Position numbers and translations under genes: made by a program
In this document: piece after piece, positions 1 through 10,904 of the stretch
Numbering within the stretch: position 1 is the stretch's first letter
How the letters are laid out: each line of letters opens with the position of its first letter
Notes under the pieces: generated by a model
What the model was told of the DNA's origin: nothing
Databases searched by the model: none
What the model saw: only the letters and a program-made list of their open reading frames with translations
Source: Rhizobium sp. Q54
Lineage (GTDB): Bacteria > Pseudomonadota > Alphaproteobacteria > Rhizobiales > Xanthobacteraceae
DNA: 44,249 nucleotides
NCBI GenBank assembly: GCA_945861895.1
Contig: CAMAWF010000021.1
Span: forward strand, 1 to 44,249
Direction of reading: 5' to 3'

Positions 1-261
1 CGCAAAGCCGAAGCGTTCGGCGTCGTAGCGCGGCATCGACATCTGCATCATCTCGACCGCGCAGCACGCCAGCCCGAAGGTCATCCACATCAGCGAGCCG
101 GTGCGCGCCCAGGTAATGAGGTCGTCGGTCGCGGTGACGATGAAGCCCTTGTCCGCCAATTCGGCATTGAGCCCGCGGTAAAAGCCGTCGTCGGCGCCGA
201 CCGGCCGGCCCGTATGCGGGTCAAGAATGCCCGTGGCTGCTGGCGCGATAACACCACTCAT
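1..261 (-). CDS. nuoB: NADH-quinone oxidoreductase subunit B, 5' part
   Basis: Subunit B of respiratory complex I, which carries the terminal iron-sulfur cluster N2 on the cytoplasmic arm and passes electrons to ubiquinone. Only the first 87 codons are in the window; the gene runs off the left edge. The stretch [23 protein letters not shown] contains the two adjacent cysteines that ligate N2, a signature of this family. The ATG chosen (cat at 259-261) follows the nuoA stop by 22 bp, so the two genes are co-transcribed as in all nuo operons. The first 30 or so residues are the poorly conserved leader seen in rhizobial NuoB. The identification is firm; only the exact start is open. Confidence 0.95.
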   Translation of the reverse strand, partial: MSGVIAPAATGILDPHTGRPVGADDGFYRGLNAELADKGFIVTATDDLITWARTGSLMWMTFGLACCAVEMMQMSMPRYDAERFGFA

Positions 262-283
262 GCCGTTATCAATCTTGCGCTCG

Positions 284-649
284 TCAGTCCCATTCGAGCG
301 CTCCCTTCTTCCACTCATATATGAAGCCGACGGTGAGGACGCCAAGGAACACCATCATCGACCAGAAGCCGTAGACGCCGAGCTGGCCGAATGTGACCGC
401 CCAGGGAAACAGGAAACTCACTTCCAGATCGAAGACGATGAACAGAATGGCGACCAGATAAAAGCGTACGTCGAATTTCATGCGTGCGTCGTCAAATGCA
501 TTAAAGCCGCATTCGTAAGCCGAAAGCTTTTCCGGATCGGGCTGCTGATAGGCGACGATGAACGGCGCAACGAGGAGCGCGAGCCCCAAGCCGAGCGCGA
601 CGGCGATGAAAACGACCAGCGGCAGGTAATCCAGCAACAATTCGCTCAT
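284..649 (-). CDS. nuoA: NADH-quinone oxidoreductase subunit A
   Basis: Small membrane subunit of complex I (121 aa, normal length), lying near the quinone site at the junction of the membrane and peripheral arms. Three hydrophobic segments are visible (about residues 7-30, 62-82 and 88-110), and the loop after the first contains the family hallmark SAYECGFN with the conserved Cys. [18 protein letters not shown] is also diagnostic. The reading frame stays open upstream to 868, but the start [11 protein letters not shown] at 649 gives the family N-terminus, and the upstream residues look like untranslated GC-rich sequence. It is the first gene of the nuo operon and is followed by nuoB. Confidence 0.95.
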   Translation of the reverse strand: MSELLLDYLPLVVFIAVALGLGLALLVAPFIVAYQQPDPEKLSAYECGFNAFDDARMKFDVRFYLVAILFIVFDLEVSFLFPWAVTFGQLGVYGFWSMMVFLGVLTVGFIYEWKKGALEWD

Positions 650-958
650 CGGCGACCTCAACGAATGTCGCAACCCGCCCCGACCCCGGAAATACGCCCG
701 CCCCGGGTTCCGCGGCGGCCCGCATGGCGCCGAGGGCCCGCATGAAATCGCCCTTAGCCGGTGTTGGATTCGTTCCAAGGACAGGAGCCGTTTGAGGCTT
801 AGCGCAGCGCAAATGGGGTGGCAAGACGACATTGTTCCCGTATCCCCGCGCAATTGACAGGGACGCAAACAGCCCTCGATAGTTGCCTGCCGCTTGGCCC
901 GGTGATCGTGACAAGTGGCGGCAACAAACAGTGTAAAGCGCCCGAAAACGAGGAACCC
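650..958. promoter_or_regulatory. Divergent intergenic region, nuo promoter side
   Basis: About 310 bp between the divergent nuoA and Bug-protein genes, with no gene I can support. The nuo operon promoter must lie here. A possible minus-strand pair is TTGCGT (plus coordinates 863-868) and GGATAC (840-845), 17 bp apart, but the match is modest. Open frames on both strands are GC-driven. The Bug gene's ribosome binding site GAGG lies at 950-953. Confidence 0.3.
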
Positions 959-1936
959 ATGGCAGTGTTGCAGCGCGCCGCCGCGCTTGTTTTATTCACA
1001 GGCGCATTGGCGTTCTCTGCGGGCGCATCCTTGGCGCAGGACTATCCCGCGCGAACGGTCAAGATCATCGTTCCGTTTGGCGCCGGGGGCCCGACCGACG
1101 TATTTACGCGCGCCACTGCCGAGGAGCTGAGAAAATCGCTCAACCAGCCGTTCGTGATGGAAAACCGCCCCGGCGCCGGCTCCACCATCGGCACCGACGC
1201 CGTCGCGAAATCCGCGCCCGACGGCTACACGCTGCTGATGATATCGGCCACGCAAGCCACCAACGAAACGCTGCTGACCCAGAAGTCGTATCAGCTGATG
1301 CGCGACTTCGTCGCCGTCGCGCCGCTGATGCGGACCGACCTGGTGCTGGTCGTGCACCCCTCCGTGCCCGCCAACACGCTGGCGGAATTCATCGCCTTGG
1401 CCAAGGCAAAGCCGGGCGCGCTCAACTACGCTTCGTCCGGTCAGGGCTCGAACTACCATATGGCGGCCGAGCTTTTTAAGAACCTGACCGGCACCGACAT
1501 CGTGCATGTGCCGTACAAGGGCTCTACCGGCGCGCGCAGCGACATCATCAGCGGCCAGGTGCAGATGATGTTCGATTCGGTGCCGACCATGGCGCCGCTG
1601 ATCCTGGCCGGCCGGGTCAGGGCCTTGGGCACCACCGGCAAAACGCGCTCGGCCATTCTCCCGGACGTGCCGACGCTGGCGGAAGCCGGCGCGCCCGGAT
1701 ACGAAGCCTCGCTGTGGACCGGGATCGTCGCACCGGCGGCAACACCGCCGGCAATCGTCAAGCTGCTCAATCGAGAGGTCAACAAGATTTTGGCACGGCC
1801 CGACATCAAGGATGCCTGGGAAAAACAAGGTGCGACCCCGATGGCGATGACGCCAAGTGAATTCAACGCCTATATCGAATCCGAGATCGTAAAGTGGGCG
1901 AAGGTCATCCAGGCCAACAAGATAAAATCTTTCTAG
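959..1936 (+). CDS. Bug-family (TctC-like) periplasmic solute-binding protein
   Basis: A 325-residue periplasmic binding protein of the tripartite tricarboxylate transporter (Bug) family, which bind carboxylates or related small molecules. An N-terminal signal peptide is clear (hydrophobic residues about 6-24, cleavage near SLAQ-D). Family marks are [19 protein letters not shown] just after it, [34 protein letters not shown] and [11 protein letters not shown] 959 is preferred over the upstream frame because GAGG precedes it and it gives the signal peptide directly. No TctA/TctB membrane partners are nearby, which is usual for the many orphan Bug proteins of these bacteria. The ligand cannot be told. 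The hydrolase gene follows 72 bp downstream on the same strand and may be co-transcribed. Confidence 0.9.
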   Translation: MAVLQRAAALVLFTGALAFSAGASLAQDYPARTVKIIVPFGAGGPTDVFTRATAEELRKSLNQPFVMENRPGAGSTIGTDAVAKSAPDGYTLLMISATQATNETLLTQKSYQLMRDFVAVAPLMRTDLVLVVHPSVPANTLAEFIALAKAKPGALNYASSGQGSNYHMAAELFKNLTGTDIVHVPYKGSTGARSDIISGQVQMMFDSVPTMAPLILAGRVRALGTTGKTRSAILPDVPTLAEAGAPGYEASLWTGIVAPAATPPAIVKLLNREVNKILARPDIKDAWEKQGATPMAMTPSEFNAYIESEIVKWAKVIQANKIKSF

Positions 1937-2008
1937 CCGCCTGCGCGCTACACTGGCGGCCATATATAATTTCGGTTCCGGTCCGCCTCTCCAGACAACG
2001 GTGCAGCG

Positions 2009-2938
2009 ATGAATGAAATGATGAAGTCCTCGACCGCCGCGGTCGGCGGAAAGGAACATTGGACCGACAAGGGCGGCGTGAAGCTGTTTCTTTGGAACAA
2101 ATGCGTGGGCGATCCCGCCAAGGCCGCCGGCGGCATTTTGTTTGTGCACGGCTCCTCGATGGCGTCGACGCCGACCTTCGATTTGCAAGTGCCGGGCCGC
2201 CCTGACTCATCCGCGATGGATTGGTTCGCGCGCCGCGGTTACGACTGCTGGTGCGTCGACATGGAAGGTTACGGGCGCTCGACCAAAGACCGCGACAACA
2301 ACGCGCCGATCGCGCAGGGCGCCGACGATTGCCTTGCCGCCGCGACCTATATCCAGAAGCTGCGCGGCAAGCGTCCGCTACTGACTTACGGAATTTCATC
2401 CGGCGCATTGCGCGCCGCCATGTTCGCCGAGCGCAATCCGCAGATGGTCGCGCGTCTTGCGCTCGATGCCACGGTATGGACCGGCGCAGGCTCGCCGACG
2501 CTCGAGCAGCGGCGCAAGAAGCTGCCCGAATTCCAGTCGAAAAACCGCCGGCCGATCGACAAGGCGTTCATCCACTCGATCTTCGAGCGCGATCATCCCG
2601 GCACGGCCGAGAAAAAAGTGATCGACGCCTTTGCCGACGCTGTGACCGCGCTCGATGACTCGGTGCCGACGGGAACCTATGTCGACATGTGTTCGCGGCT
2701 GCCGGTCGTCAATCCGGAAAAGATCGCGGTGCCGACGCTGGTCATGCGCGGGCAATGGGACGGGATCGCGGCGTTCGACGATCTGATCGAATTCTTCAAG
2801 CGGCTGCCGAACCCGGACAAGCAGTTCACCGTGATGCCCGGCATTTCGCACGCCAGCTTCCAGCAGAAGAACTACCTGCTGGTCTACCACATCCTGCTGA
2901 GCTTCTTCTCGCAGCCGGAGCCGGTGTATCGGGGGTAA
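2009..2938 (+). CDS. Alpha/beta-fold hydrolase
   Basis: A 309-residue cytosolic alpha/beta hydrolase. The oxyanion HG motif is in LFVHGSS (residues 44-50), the nucleophile elbow is YGISSGA (Ser130 in GxSxG), the acid is probably Asp251 in MRGQWDG, and the base is His281 in PGISHAS, so a complete catalytic triad is visible. Length and motif spacing fit esterase, lactonase or C-C hydrolase families; the substrate cannot be deduced. It lies 72 bp after the Bug-protein gene in the same direction, which suggests uptake and breakdown of the same carboxylate or ester, but this is inference. No signal peptide is seen. Confidence 0.88.
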   Translation: MNEMMKSSTAAVGGKEHWTDKGGVKLFLWNKCVGDPAKAAGGILFVHGSSMASTPTFDLQVPGRPDSSAMDWFARRGYDCWCVDMEGYGRSTKDRDNNAPIAQGADDCLAAATYIQKLRGKRPLLTYGISSGALRAAMFAERNPQMVARLALDATVWTGAGSPTLEQRRKKLPEFQSKNRRPIDKAFIHSIFERDHPGTAEKKVIDAFADAVTALDDSVPTGTYVDMCSRLPVVNPEKIAVPTLVMRGQWDGIAAFDDLIEFFKRLPNPDKQFTVMPGISHASFQQKNYLLVYHILLSFFSQPEPVYRG

Positions 2939-3135
2939 TGCACTGCTGAGCAATCCCCATTCTTGCCGGCGCTCGCTGGCGGCCATGATGCAGGCAAGAT
3001 TATTGGTGAGGGTCAAAGGACTGGGGTGTATGGGGCCGGGTCTGACTTTGCGTTGCCCTGGTAGAAAATTACTAACCCAACCACGGCGCGGGCCGAGCTA
3101 AAACGCGACGGCGACGGGCAATTGTGGAGAGAGCT

Positions 3136-3858
3136 ATGAGTATTCAGCTTTGGAAAGAAATGCCAGAAGGCTTTTTGAAGAAGCGGTTTAAGGCGTTCGA
3201 CAAACTGGACCACGCCGTTAAGCGGCTAATTGTTGATTTGGCCAAAGACCAAAAATTCAAATGCGCATTCTCATTCTGTGACAAGAAGTATGTTCTCGAA
3301 ATTGAGCACGAACCCGGAGAAAAGCTTTCGTATACAAATATCAGGGGCCTTGTATGCCACAGATGTAATCTAGCACTTAGGGCCTACGAGATGGAGGAGC
3401 GCGGAGAATACAGTAGTTGGGAAAACGGCCACCCCTATATCGGCGACGATGAAGTCGAAGCCTATCGATACACCTTTGAATGTCGAAAGGACCTCTTGAT
3501 CGACGCCTTGGAAGAGAAGCGAATGGGCCCCGTAAAATATTGGCGTAAAAAGCGCATCCTAGACATGCTGGACGCGCGATACGAAGAAAGGCGCCTTCCT
3601 TGGCAGCACCGTTCCGACGAAACTTGGGATGGAAAAATTAGGAGCCCCGAACACGCCCTCCGAGTTCTGGCCGGCTGTATGCAATTTGTCGTTGAGCAGT
3701 TGAAGAAAGATCAAAATTATCAGCCTCCGGAAAACTTCTTGAAGGTGACGGCTCAAATTCATCCAATCATTGAAGAAGCGAAGGCCGTCAGAGAACAGAC
3801 CGCGACAGACAATGCCGCCGCCCTTACCTCCGATAGCGGCATTCCAATCGACGGATGA
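3136..3858 (+). CDS. Endonuclease VII-like HNH (His-Me finger) protein, orphan
   Basis: A 240-residue protein whose N-terminal third carries the pattern of phage recombination endonuclease VII: a CxxxxC pair (Cys43, Cys48), IEHEPG (His58, where the family has DHDHxTG), then RGLVCHRCNLAL with Cys74, Cys77 and Asn78. The four Cys would hold a structural zinc, and His58 with Asn78 would form the nuclease site. The remaining 150 residues are charged, helical-looking and unassigned. ATG 3136 is chosen because GGAGAG lies just upstream; a GTG at 3124 is possible. The gene is clearly AT-richer than its neighbours (about 38% GC in 3241-3300), which suggests recent acquisition. No methylase, phage or toxin partner is adjacent. 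Its role is unknown: phage remnant, restriction-like nuclease or homing-type enzyme. Confidence 0.7.
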   Translation: MSIQLWKEMPEGFLKKRFKAFDKLDHAVKRLIVDLAKDQKFKCAFSFCDKKYVLEIEHEPGEKLSYTNIRGLVCHRCNLALRAYEMEERGEYSSWENGHPYIGDDEVEAYRYTFECRKDLLIDALEEKRMGPVKYWRKKRILDMLDARYEERRLPWQHRSDETWDGKIRSPEHALRVLAGCMQFVVEQLKKDQNYQPPENFLKVTAQIHPIIEEAKAVREQTATDNAAALTSDSGIPIDG

Positions 3859-3968
3859 CGCGCCAGTGCGACGATACGCGGGCGACCATGCCCATTGCAG
3901 CGAGGGCACCGCACGTCGCGAAGCGCAACGCGGACTGAAGCCTCAGCGTCGCGCGGCTTCATCCACCG

Positions 3969-4117
3969 TCATGCCCGGCTTTATGCCGGGCATCCACGTC
4001 TTGCTTCGGACAGTAAGACGTGGATGGCACCAGAACCCGGGCCTGCCCGGGTTCTGCAATGTTAAATGCCGCAAGTCGGGTAAACCACGACTTGCGGTGA
4101 CAAGCCCGGCCATGACG
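3969..4117. repeat. Composite intergenic repeat of four perfect hairpins
   Basis: Four consecutive perfect inverted repeats fill this gap: 3972-3979 with 3985-3992 (8 bp), 3992-4002 with 4015-4025 (11 bp), 4031-4042 with 4045-4056 (12 bp) and 4069-4078 with 4088-4097 (10 bp). The outer ends, GTCATGCCCGG and its near complement GCCCGGCCATGAC, form a further imperfect inverted repeat that frames the unit. The design matches mosaic non-coding repeats common in Bradyrhizobium-type genomes. It lies between convergent genes and could also end transcription from both sides. No protein frame here is credible. Confidence 0.8.
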
Positions 4118-4124
4118 AGAGTGG

Positions 4125-4844
4125 TTAGACTCCCAACTTGACCGCGAGATCGATCAAATCCGAGGCCGCCACATCGACCGGCCCTTTCGGCGCGCGTTCA
4201 CCGGTGCCGGGTCCGGATTCGTCGGCGCGCGCGACGTGCGCGGTGCGAAGCCCGCATTTTTCCGCGGCGCGCAAATCGTAGCTGTGGGCGGCGACCATCA
4301 TGCACGCGGCCGGCGCAAGATCGAAGGCCGCGCAAGCGGCAAGATAGACGGCGGGCTTCGGCTTGTAGTCGCCGGCCACTTCCGCGCCCAGAATAGCATC
4401 CCAGTGAATTGCGTTGCGGCGCGCGAGATCGACCATCAGCGAAATGTTGCCGTTGGACACCGGCGCCAGCAGAAATTTTCCCCGCAGGCGCGCGAGTGCG
4501 GCCGGCACCTCGCTCCAGGCATCGAGCCGGTGCCAGGCGAGATTGAGTTCGCGCAATGCGTCCTCGCTCAATCCGTCCAATCCAAAACGCGGCAGGATGC
4601 GTTGCAGATTGCGCCGGTGCAGCACATCGAGTTTCGAGAACGGGATGCGGCCGGAGCGCACCTCCTCCATGCCGCCCTGGTACTCGCCGCGCCAGGCATC
4701 GGCAAAGGCGAGCCAATCGAGCGCGTGACCCTGCGGACGGAGCAAAGCCTCCGCCTCGCGGGCGATGCCGCTGCGCCAATCGACCAGCGTGCCGAAGACA
4801 TCGAAGAACAATGCTCCGGTTTTGGCTCTGGTTTCGGTGAGCAT
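4125..4844 (-). CDS. HAD hydrolase, haloacid dehalogenase type II
   Basis: A 239-residue HAD-superfamily enzyme. Motif I is FFDVFGTLVDW with the nucleophile Asp15, motif II is PVSNGN, motif III is the Lys of DYKPKPAVY, and motif IV is the AAHSYDLRAA stretch with the magnesium-binding Asp. This set and the helical cap between motifs I and II fit L-2-haloacid dehalogenase (type II), which replaces halide by hydroxide on short 2-haloacids, though many members act on other substrates. ATG 4844 is preferred to the frame start at 4892 because the extra 16 residues are not family-like. It stands alone between a repeat and tRNA-Asp, convergent to the endonuclease gene. Confidence 0.85.
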   Translation of the reverse strand: MLTETRAKTGALFFDVFGTLVDWRSGIAREAEALLRPQGHALDWLAFADAWRGEYQGGMEEVRSGRIPFSKLDVLHRRNLQRILPRFGLDGLSEDALRELNLAWHRLDAWSEVPAALARLRGKFLLAPVSNGNISLMVDLARRNAIHWDAILGAEVAGDYKPKPAVYLAACAAFDLAPAACMMVAAHSYDLRAAEKCGLRTAHVARADESGPGTGERAPKGPVDVAASDLIDLAVKLGV

Positions 4845-4916
4845 GCGTGCGCGCTCAAAACACCGGACCGGCACGCGCCGCGCGCCGGTCAATTGCTCGC
4901 TAAGTCATTGATTAAA

Positions 4917-4993
4917 TGGCGGGAGCGACGGGACTCGAACCCGCGACCTCTGCCGTGACAGGGCAGCGCTCTAACCAACTGAGCTACGCCCCC
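4917..4993 (-). tRNA. tRNA-Asp (GTC)
   Basis: A full cloverleaf reads on the minus strand. The acceptor stem GGGGGCG pairs with CGCTCCC (one G-U pair), the anticodon arm CTGCC-CTGTCAC-GGCAG carries GTC, the T arm GCGGGTTCGAGTCCCGT is standard, and the 3' CCA is encoded. It is 77 nt long. It marks the boundary between the HU/lon block and the accessory stretch beside nuoA. Confidence 0.97.
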
Positions 4994-5183
4994 GCGGGCG
5001 TGTCGCGGACTTAAATTGCGCCTCATGCCGAGTCAAGGAGCGGCGCCGGCGCCTCACCGGAAACTGCGAAAAACCCCTATTTTTCGTGAAGAATCGGTGG
5101 TCCGCCGCGCACGAATCGTCTACTGCGGACGGTGTGATTGGCGGTTCGCCAAACCACCTGTTGCAACGAGGAGGGTCCACCCC

Positions 5184-5498
5184 ATGGCAATGGCACCGGC
5201 TACCGGAAAACCGGCAGCACCACCGACCGTCACGCTGAAGCATCTTGCCGCAGCGCTCGCGGAACAACACGAAATGTCGAAGAAGCAGGCCGAGACGGTA
5301 CTCGGCGATCTGGTCGGCAATATCGTCAAGCATCTGAAGAAGGGCGAGCGCATCCGCATCGGAGGCCTCGGCATTCTGCAGGTGCGCAAGCGCGCCGCCC
5401 GCATGGGCCGCAACCCGGCGACCGGCGAGGCGATCCAAATCAAGGCGAGCAAGAAGGTCGCGTTTCGCGCTTCCAAGGAACTCAAAGAATCGGTCTGA
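5184..5498 (+). CDS. HU-family DNA-binding protein
   Basis: A 104-residue nucleoid protein of the HU/IHF fold that binds and bends DNA as a dimer. After a short Ala/Pro-rich leader (residues 1-17), the helical dimerisation part (LKHLAAALAEQHEMSKKQAETVLGDLV) is followed by the beta-arm with the signature GLGILQVRKRAARMGRNPATG. ATG 5184 has GAGGAGG at 5168-5174, so the longer upstream frame is rejected. It lies beyond the 3' end of lon, as hupB does in many proteobacteria, but points toward lon rather than away, with tRNA-Val and a repeat between them. It is somewhat longer than typical HU (about 90 aa). Confidence 0.92.
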   Translation: MAMAPATGKPAAPPTVTLKHLAAALAEQHEMSKKQAETVLGDLVGNIVKHLKKGERIRIGGLGILQVRKRAARMGRNPATGEAIQIKASKKVAFRASKELKESV

Positions 5499-5600
5499 CG
5501 GCGAAAGCCGGACCCTCTGGGGAACTAACGACAGGTGCGGAGAGAAATCTCCGCGCCTGACGCTTTTCTTGGCGCCAGCCGACTGGGGGGGCGCGAAGGC

Positions 5601-5676
5601 TGGTGGGCGGTGACGGGCTCGAACCGCCGACCCTCTCGGTGTAAACGAGATGCTCTACCAGCTGAGCTAACCGCCC
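5601..5676 (-). tRNA. tRNA-Val (TAC)
   Basis: Minus-strand cloverleaf of 76 nt. The acceptor stem GGGCGGT pairs with ACCGCCC, the anticodon arm CTCGT-TTACACC-GAG region carries TAC, the T arm CGGCGGTTCGAGCCCGTC is normal, the discriminator is A, and CCA is encoded. It sits between the convergent HU and lon genes. Confidence 0.96.
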
Positions 5677-5731
5677 TTCCATGCCCAATATCCTCTGATG
5701 GCCGGGCGATGCAAGCGCAGAGCGCTGACAT

Positions 5732-5790
5732 CTCTCCGTCACCCTGAGGTGCTCGGCGCGAAGCGACGAGCCTCGAAGGGCGACGGAGAG
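5732..5790. repeat. Intergenic palindromic repeat
   Basis: A 59-bp unit whose outer arms, CTCTCCGTCACCCT (5732-5745) and AGGGCGACGGAGAG (5777-5790), pair at 13 of 14 positions. Inside, GAGGTGCTCG and CGAGCCTC form a second, imperfect arm. The core, CACCCTGAGGTGCTC followed by GAGCCTCGAAGGG, resembles a frequent extragenic repeat of Bradyrhizobium-type genomes. It lies just beyond the lon terminator. Confidence 0.7.
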
Positions 5791-5814
5791 ATGGTCCTGA
5801 CTCCCCATAAACGA

Positions 5815-5840
5815 AAACGGCGCCTTGCGGCGCCGCTTTT
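5815..5840 (-). terminator. Terminator after lon
   Basis: The stem GGCGCC-TTGC-GGCGCC is flanked by A-rich sequence on one side and CTTTT on the other, so it reads as an intrinsic terminator on either strand. On the minus strand it stands about 25 bp after the lon stop codon, and the run of T following the stem is the A run at 5815-5817 here. Confidence 0.7.
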
Positions 5841-5863
5841 AAATCGATGAAGGCATCCACGGC

Positions 5864-8293
<2,430 letters not shown>

Positions 8294-8610
8294 ATTCCCA
8301 GTTCCTTATTGTTGTACCCCTCTCGCGCGACCCGCCTTGGCGCAGTCACATGAGAGTGTAGATGCAATGAGCTAAGGTCGCGCAGATGACGCAAACTTCC
8401 CCGCGCTGCACAGCGGGTACGAAACCCCTCGCCCAGTATAGCCAACACGATACCTCGTACGTTATTTCACGTTGCACGCTATACGTGGCCACGGGTCGCG
8501 GGGGTGTCAAGTAAGGCGCTGTTTTCCAGTAAACGCGGCCGTGGGCGGGGCAAAACGCAACGCGGACTGGGCGAATCGGCGGCCTACGGGCCGCCAGCCA
8601 ACAGGGTAAA
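8294..8610 (-). promoter_or_regulatory. lon upstream region
   Basis: A 317-bp gap between clpX and lon with no credible gene. On the minus strand CTTGACA (8505-8511) is an excellent -35 element. The nearest -10-like hexamers (TATAGC at 8478-8483, or CACGTA) lie at awkward spacings, so the promoter type, housekeeping or heat shock, is not resolved. The ribosome binding site AAGGA of lon is at the near end. Confidence 0.4.
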
Positions 8611-9885
8611 TCAGGCGCTCTGGCCGCCGGCCACGGCGTCGCTCGCCCGGTCGGCATAGATATACAGCGGCCGGGCGGTGCCCTCGACCACCTCGCGGGA
8701 GATCACGACTTCCTCGACCCCTTCGAGGCTGGGCAGATCGAACATGGTGTCGAGCAGGATGCCCTCCATGATCGAACGCAAGCCGCGAGCGCCGGTCTTG
8801 CGGTCGATGGCCTTGCGGGCGATGGCGCCGAGCGCCTCCTCGGCCAGCGTCAAGTCGATCGATTCCATCTCGAACAGCCGCTGATACTGTTTCACCAGCG
8901 CGTTCTTCGGCTGCGTGAGGATGAGCTTGAGCGAGGGCTCGTCGAGATCGCCGAGCGTCGCCACCACCGGAAGCCGGCCGACGAACTCCGGGATCAGCCC
9001 GTATTTGAGCAAGTCCTCGGGCTCGACCTCGCGGAAGATTTCACCCGCGAGCCGGTCCTCGGGCGCCAGCACCTTGGCGGAGAAGCCGATCGAGGTGGAT
9101 CGGCCGCGCGCGGAGATGATCTTTTCAAGGCCCGCGAACGCGCCGCCGCAGACGAAAAGGATATTGGTGGTGTCGACCTGGAGGAATTCCTGCTGCGGAT
9201 GCTTGCGGCCGCCCTGCGGCGGCACCGAGGCGATGGTGCCTTCCATGATCTTGAGCAGCGCCTGCTGCACGCCCTCGCCCGACACGTCGCGGGTGATCGA
9301 AGGATTATCCGACTTGCGGCTGATCTTGTCGATTTCGTCGATATAGACGATGCCGCGCTGGGCGCGCTCGACGTTGTAATCGGCCGATTGCAACAGCTTC
9401 AAAATGATGTTTTCCACGTCCTCGCCGACATAGCCGGCTTCGGTGAGCGTGGTGGCGTCCGCCATCGTGAACGGCACGTCGAGAATGCGCGCCAGCGTCT
9501 GCGCCAGCAGCGTCTTGCCCGAGCCGGTCGGCCCGATCAGCAGGATGTTGGATTTCGCCAGTTCGACGTCGTTGTGCTTGGTCTGGTGGTTGAGGCGCTT
9601 GTAGTGATTGTGGACGGCGACCGCGAGCACCTTCTTGGCGTGATCCTGGCCGATGACGTAATCGTCGAGAACCTTGCGGATTTCCTTCGGCGTCGGGATG
9701 CCGTCGCGCGACTTGACCAGCGAGGATTTATTTTCCTCGCGGATGATGTCCATGCAAAGTTCGACGCACTCGTCGCAGATGAAGACGGTGGGTCCGGCGA
9801 TGAGCTTGCGAACCTCGTGCTGGCTCTTGCCGCAGAACGAGCAGTAGAGCGTATTCTTGGAATCACTGCCGCCGACTTTGCTCAT
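8611..9885 (-). CDS. clpX: ATP-dependent Clp protease, ATP-binding subunit ClpX
   Basis: The 424-residue unfoldase that recognises tagged proteins and feeds them to ClpP. The N-terminal zinc-binding domain has Cys15, Cys18, Cys37 and Cys40 (YCSFCGK and [10 protein letters not shown]). The AAA+ module shows Walker A GPTGSGKT (118-125), Walker B IVYIDEID and the pore loop GYVGED. The start [10 protein letters not shown] is taken at 9885 because it follows GGAGACAGG closely; seven further codons upstream are open. It lies downstream of clpP on the same strand with a 290-bp gap, so it may be transcribed both with clpP and alone. Confidence 0.98.
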   Translation of the reverse strand: MSKVGGSDSKNTLYCSFCGKSQHEVRKLIAGPTVFICDECVELCMDIIREENKSSLVKSRDGIPTPKEIRKVLDDYVIGQDHAKKVLAVAVHNHYKRLNHQTKHNDVELAKSNILLIGPTGSGKTLLAQTLARILDVPFTMADATTLTEAGYVGEDVENIILKLLQSADYNVERAQRGIVYIDEIDKISRKSDNPSITRDVSGEGVQQALLKIMEGTIASVPPQGGRKHPQQEFLQVDTTNILFVCGGAFAGLEKIISARGRSTSIGFSAKVLAPEDRLAGEIFREVEPEDLLKYGLIPEFVGRLPVVATLGDLDEPSLKLILTQPKNALVKQYQRLFEMESIDLTLAEEALGAIARKAIDRKTGARGLRSIMEGILLDTMFDLPSLEGVEEVVISREVVEGTARPLYIYADRASDAVAGGQSA

Positions 9886-10175
9886 TCCTGTCTCCGTCGG
9901 GCGCATCCGCGCCCGTCTGCAAACGAAGCAAGTTTCACGCCGGGAACCCCGTTACGGCGCGTACGCTAGTAACCCGGCACCGAGGGCGGACCCATCCCGC
10001 CAGGCAGCCTACCGCATCATCAACGAAGCATGCTAACGGGCGGACAATCAAGAATCTATTAATGATAACGCCGCTCCAATCACAACAGCCATTGCGGCGG
10101 TTCTGGGGCTTGCCTGTTGTCCCGGCAGGCGGGACGGAAGGCACGATCATACCGGCTGGATTAACCTCGGCGGCA
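9886..10175 (-). promoter_or_regulatory. clpP-clpX intergenic region
   Basis: 290 bp without a gene. It contains a short perfect hairpin (GTCCCG 10119-10124 with CGGGAC 10130-10135) about 40 bp past the clpP stop, with no T tract, so at most a weak transcription pause or mRNA 3' end. A clpX promoter is expected here, but I see no clear -35/-10 pair. Confidence 0.3.
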
Positions 10176-10811
10176 TCATGCGGGTTTCGGCATCATCTCG
10201 GCCGGGCGCTTGTCGATCACCTTGTCCACAATCCCGAAGTCCTTGGCCATTTCCGCGGTGAGGAAATAGTCGCGCTCAAGCGCGTCCTCGATCTTCTTCA
10301 GCGATTGTCCGGTGTGCTTCACATAGATTTCATTCAGGCGTTTTTTCAGGCTCAGGATCTCCTGGGCGTGCAGCATGATGTCGGTGGCCTGGCCCTGGAA
10401 CCCGCCGGAGGGCTGGTGGACCATCACGCGCGCATTCGGCAGCGCAAATCGCAGGTCCTTGGCGCCGGAGGCGAGCAGCAGCGAGCCCATCGAGGCGGCC
10501 TGGCCGACGCACAGCGTGGACACCGGCGGGCGCACGAATTGCATGGTGTCGTAGACCGCCATGCCCGATGTCACCACCCCGCCGGGCGAGTTGATGTACA
10601 TCGAAATCTCTTTTTTCGGATTCTCCGCCTCGAGGAACAACAGCTGCGCGACGATCAGCGTCGCCACGCCGTCCTCGATCGGGCCGGTGATGAAGATGAT
10701 GCGCTCCTTCAACAGCCGCGAATAAATATCGTAGGCGCGCTCGCCCCGGTTGGTCTGCTCGACCACCATGGGGACGAGATAGTTCATGTAGGTATCGACG
10801 GGGTCTCTCAT
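10176..10811 (-). CDS. clpP: ATP-dependent Clp protease proteolytic subunit
   Basis: The 211-residue serine peptidase that forms the double heptameric chamber served by ClpX. The triad is Ser107 (GQAASMGS), His132 (VMVHQPSGG) and Asp181 (ERDYFLTA), with the spacing of E. coli ClpP. The N-terminus [21 protein letters not shown] is the usual alphaproteobacterial form, including the short propeptide. A GAGGAA site precedes the ATG. It sits 93 bp downstream of tig on the same strand, the standard order. Confidence 0.98.
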   Translation of the reverse strand: MRDPVDTYMNYLVPMVVEQTNRGERAYDIYSRLLKERIIFITGPIEDGVATLIVAQLLFLEAENPKKEISMYINSPGGVVTSGMAVYDTMQFVRPPVSTLCVGQAASMGSLLLASGAKDLRFALPNARVMVHQPSGGFQGQATDIMLHAQEILSLKKRLNEIYVKHTGQSLKKIEDALERDYFLTAEMAKDFGIVDKVIDKRPAEMMPKPA

Positions 10812-10904
10812 TTCAATTCCTCAGGCGATTCGCCAAGGCCAGATTAGCCTTATGCGGCGCCGATTGATCGACTTTTCCAAACCCGGAATGCACCGCCGGG
10901 GTAC

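Noticed and set aside
3770-4141. 123-codon frame across the repeat after the endonuclease gene
   Set aside because: It runs through the palindromic repeat and overlaps the endonuclease 3' end in another frame; no ribosome binding site or family match.
10119-10135. Hairpin downstream of clpP as an intrinsic terminator
   Set aside because: The stem is only 6 bp and no T tract follows; kept only as a remark in the intergenic entry.
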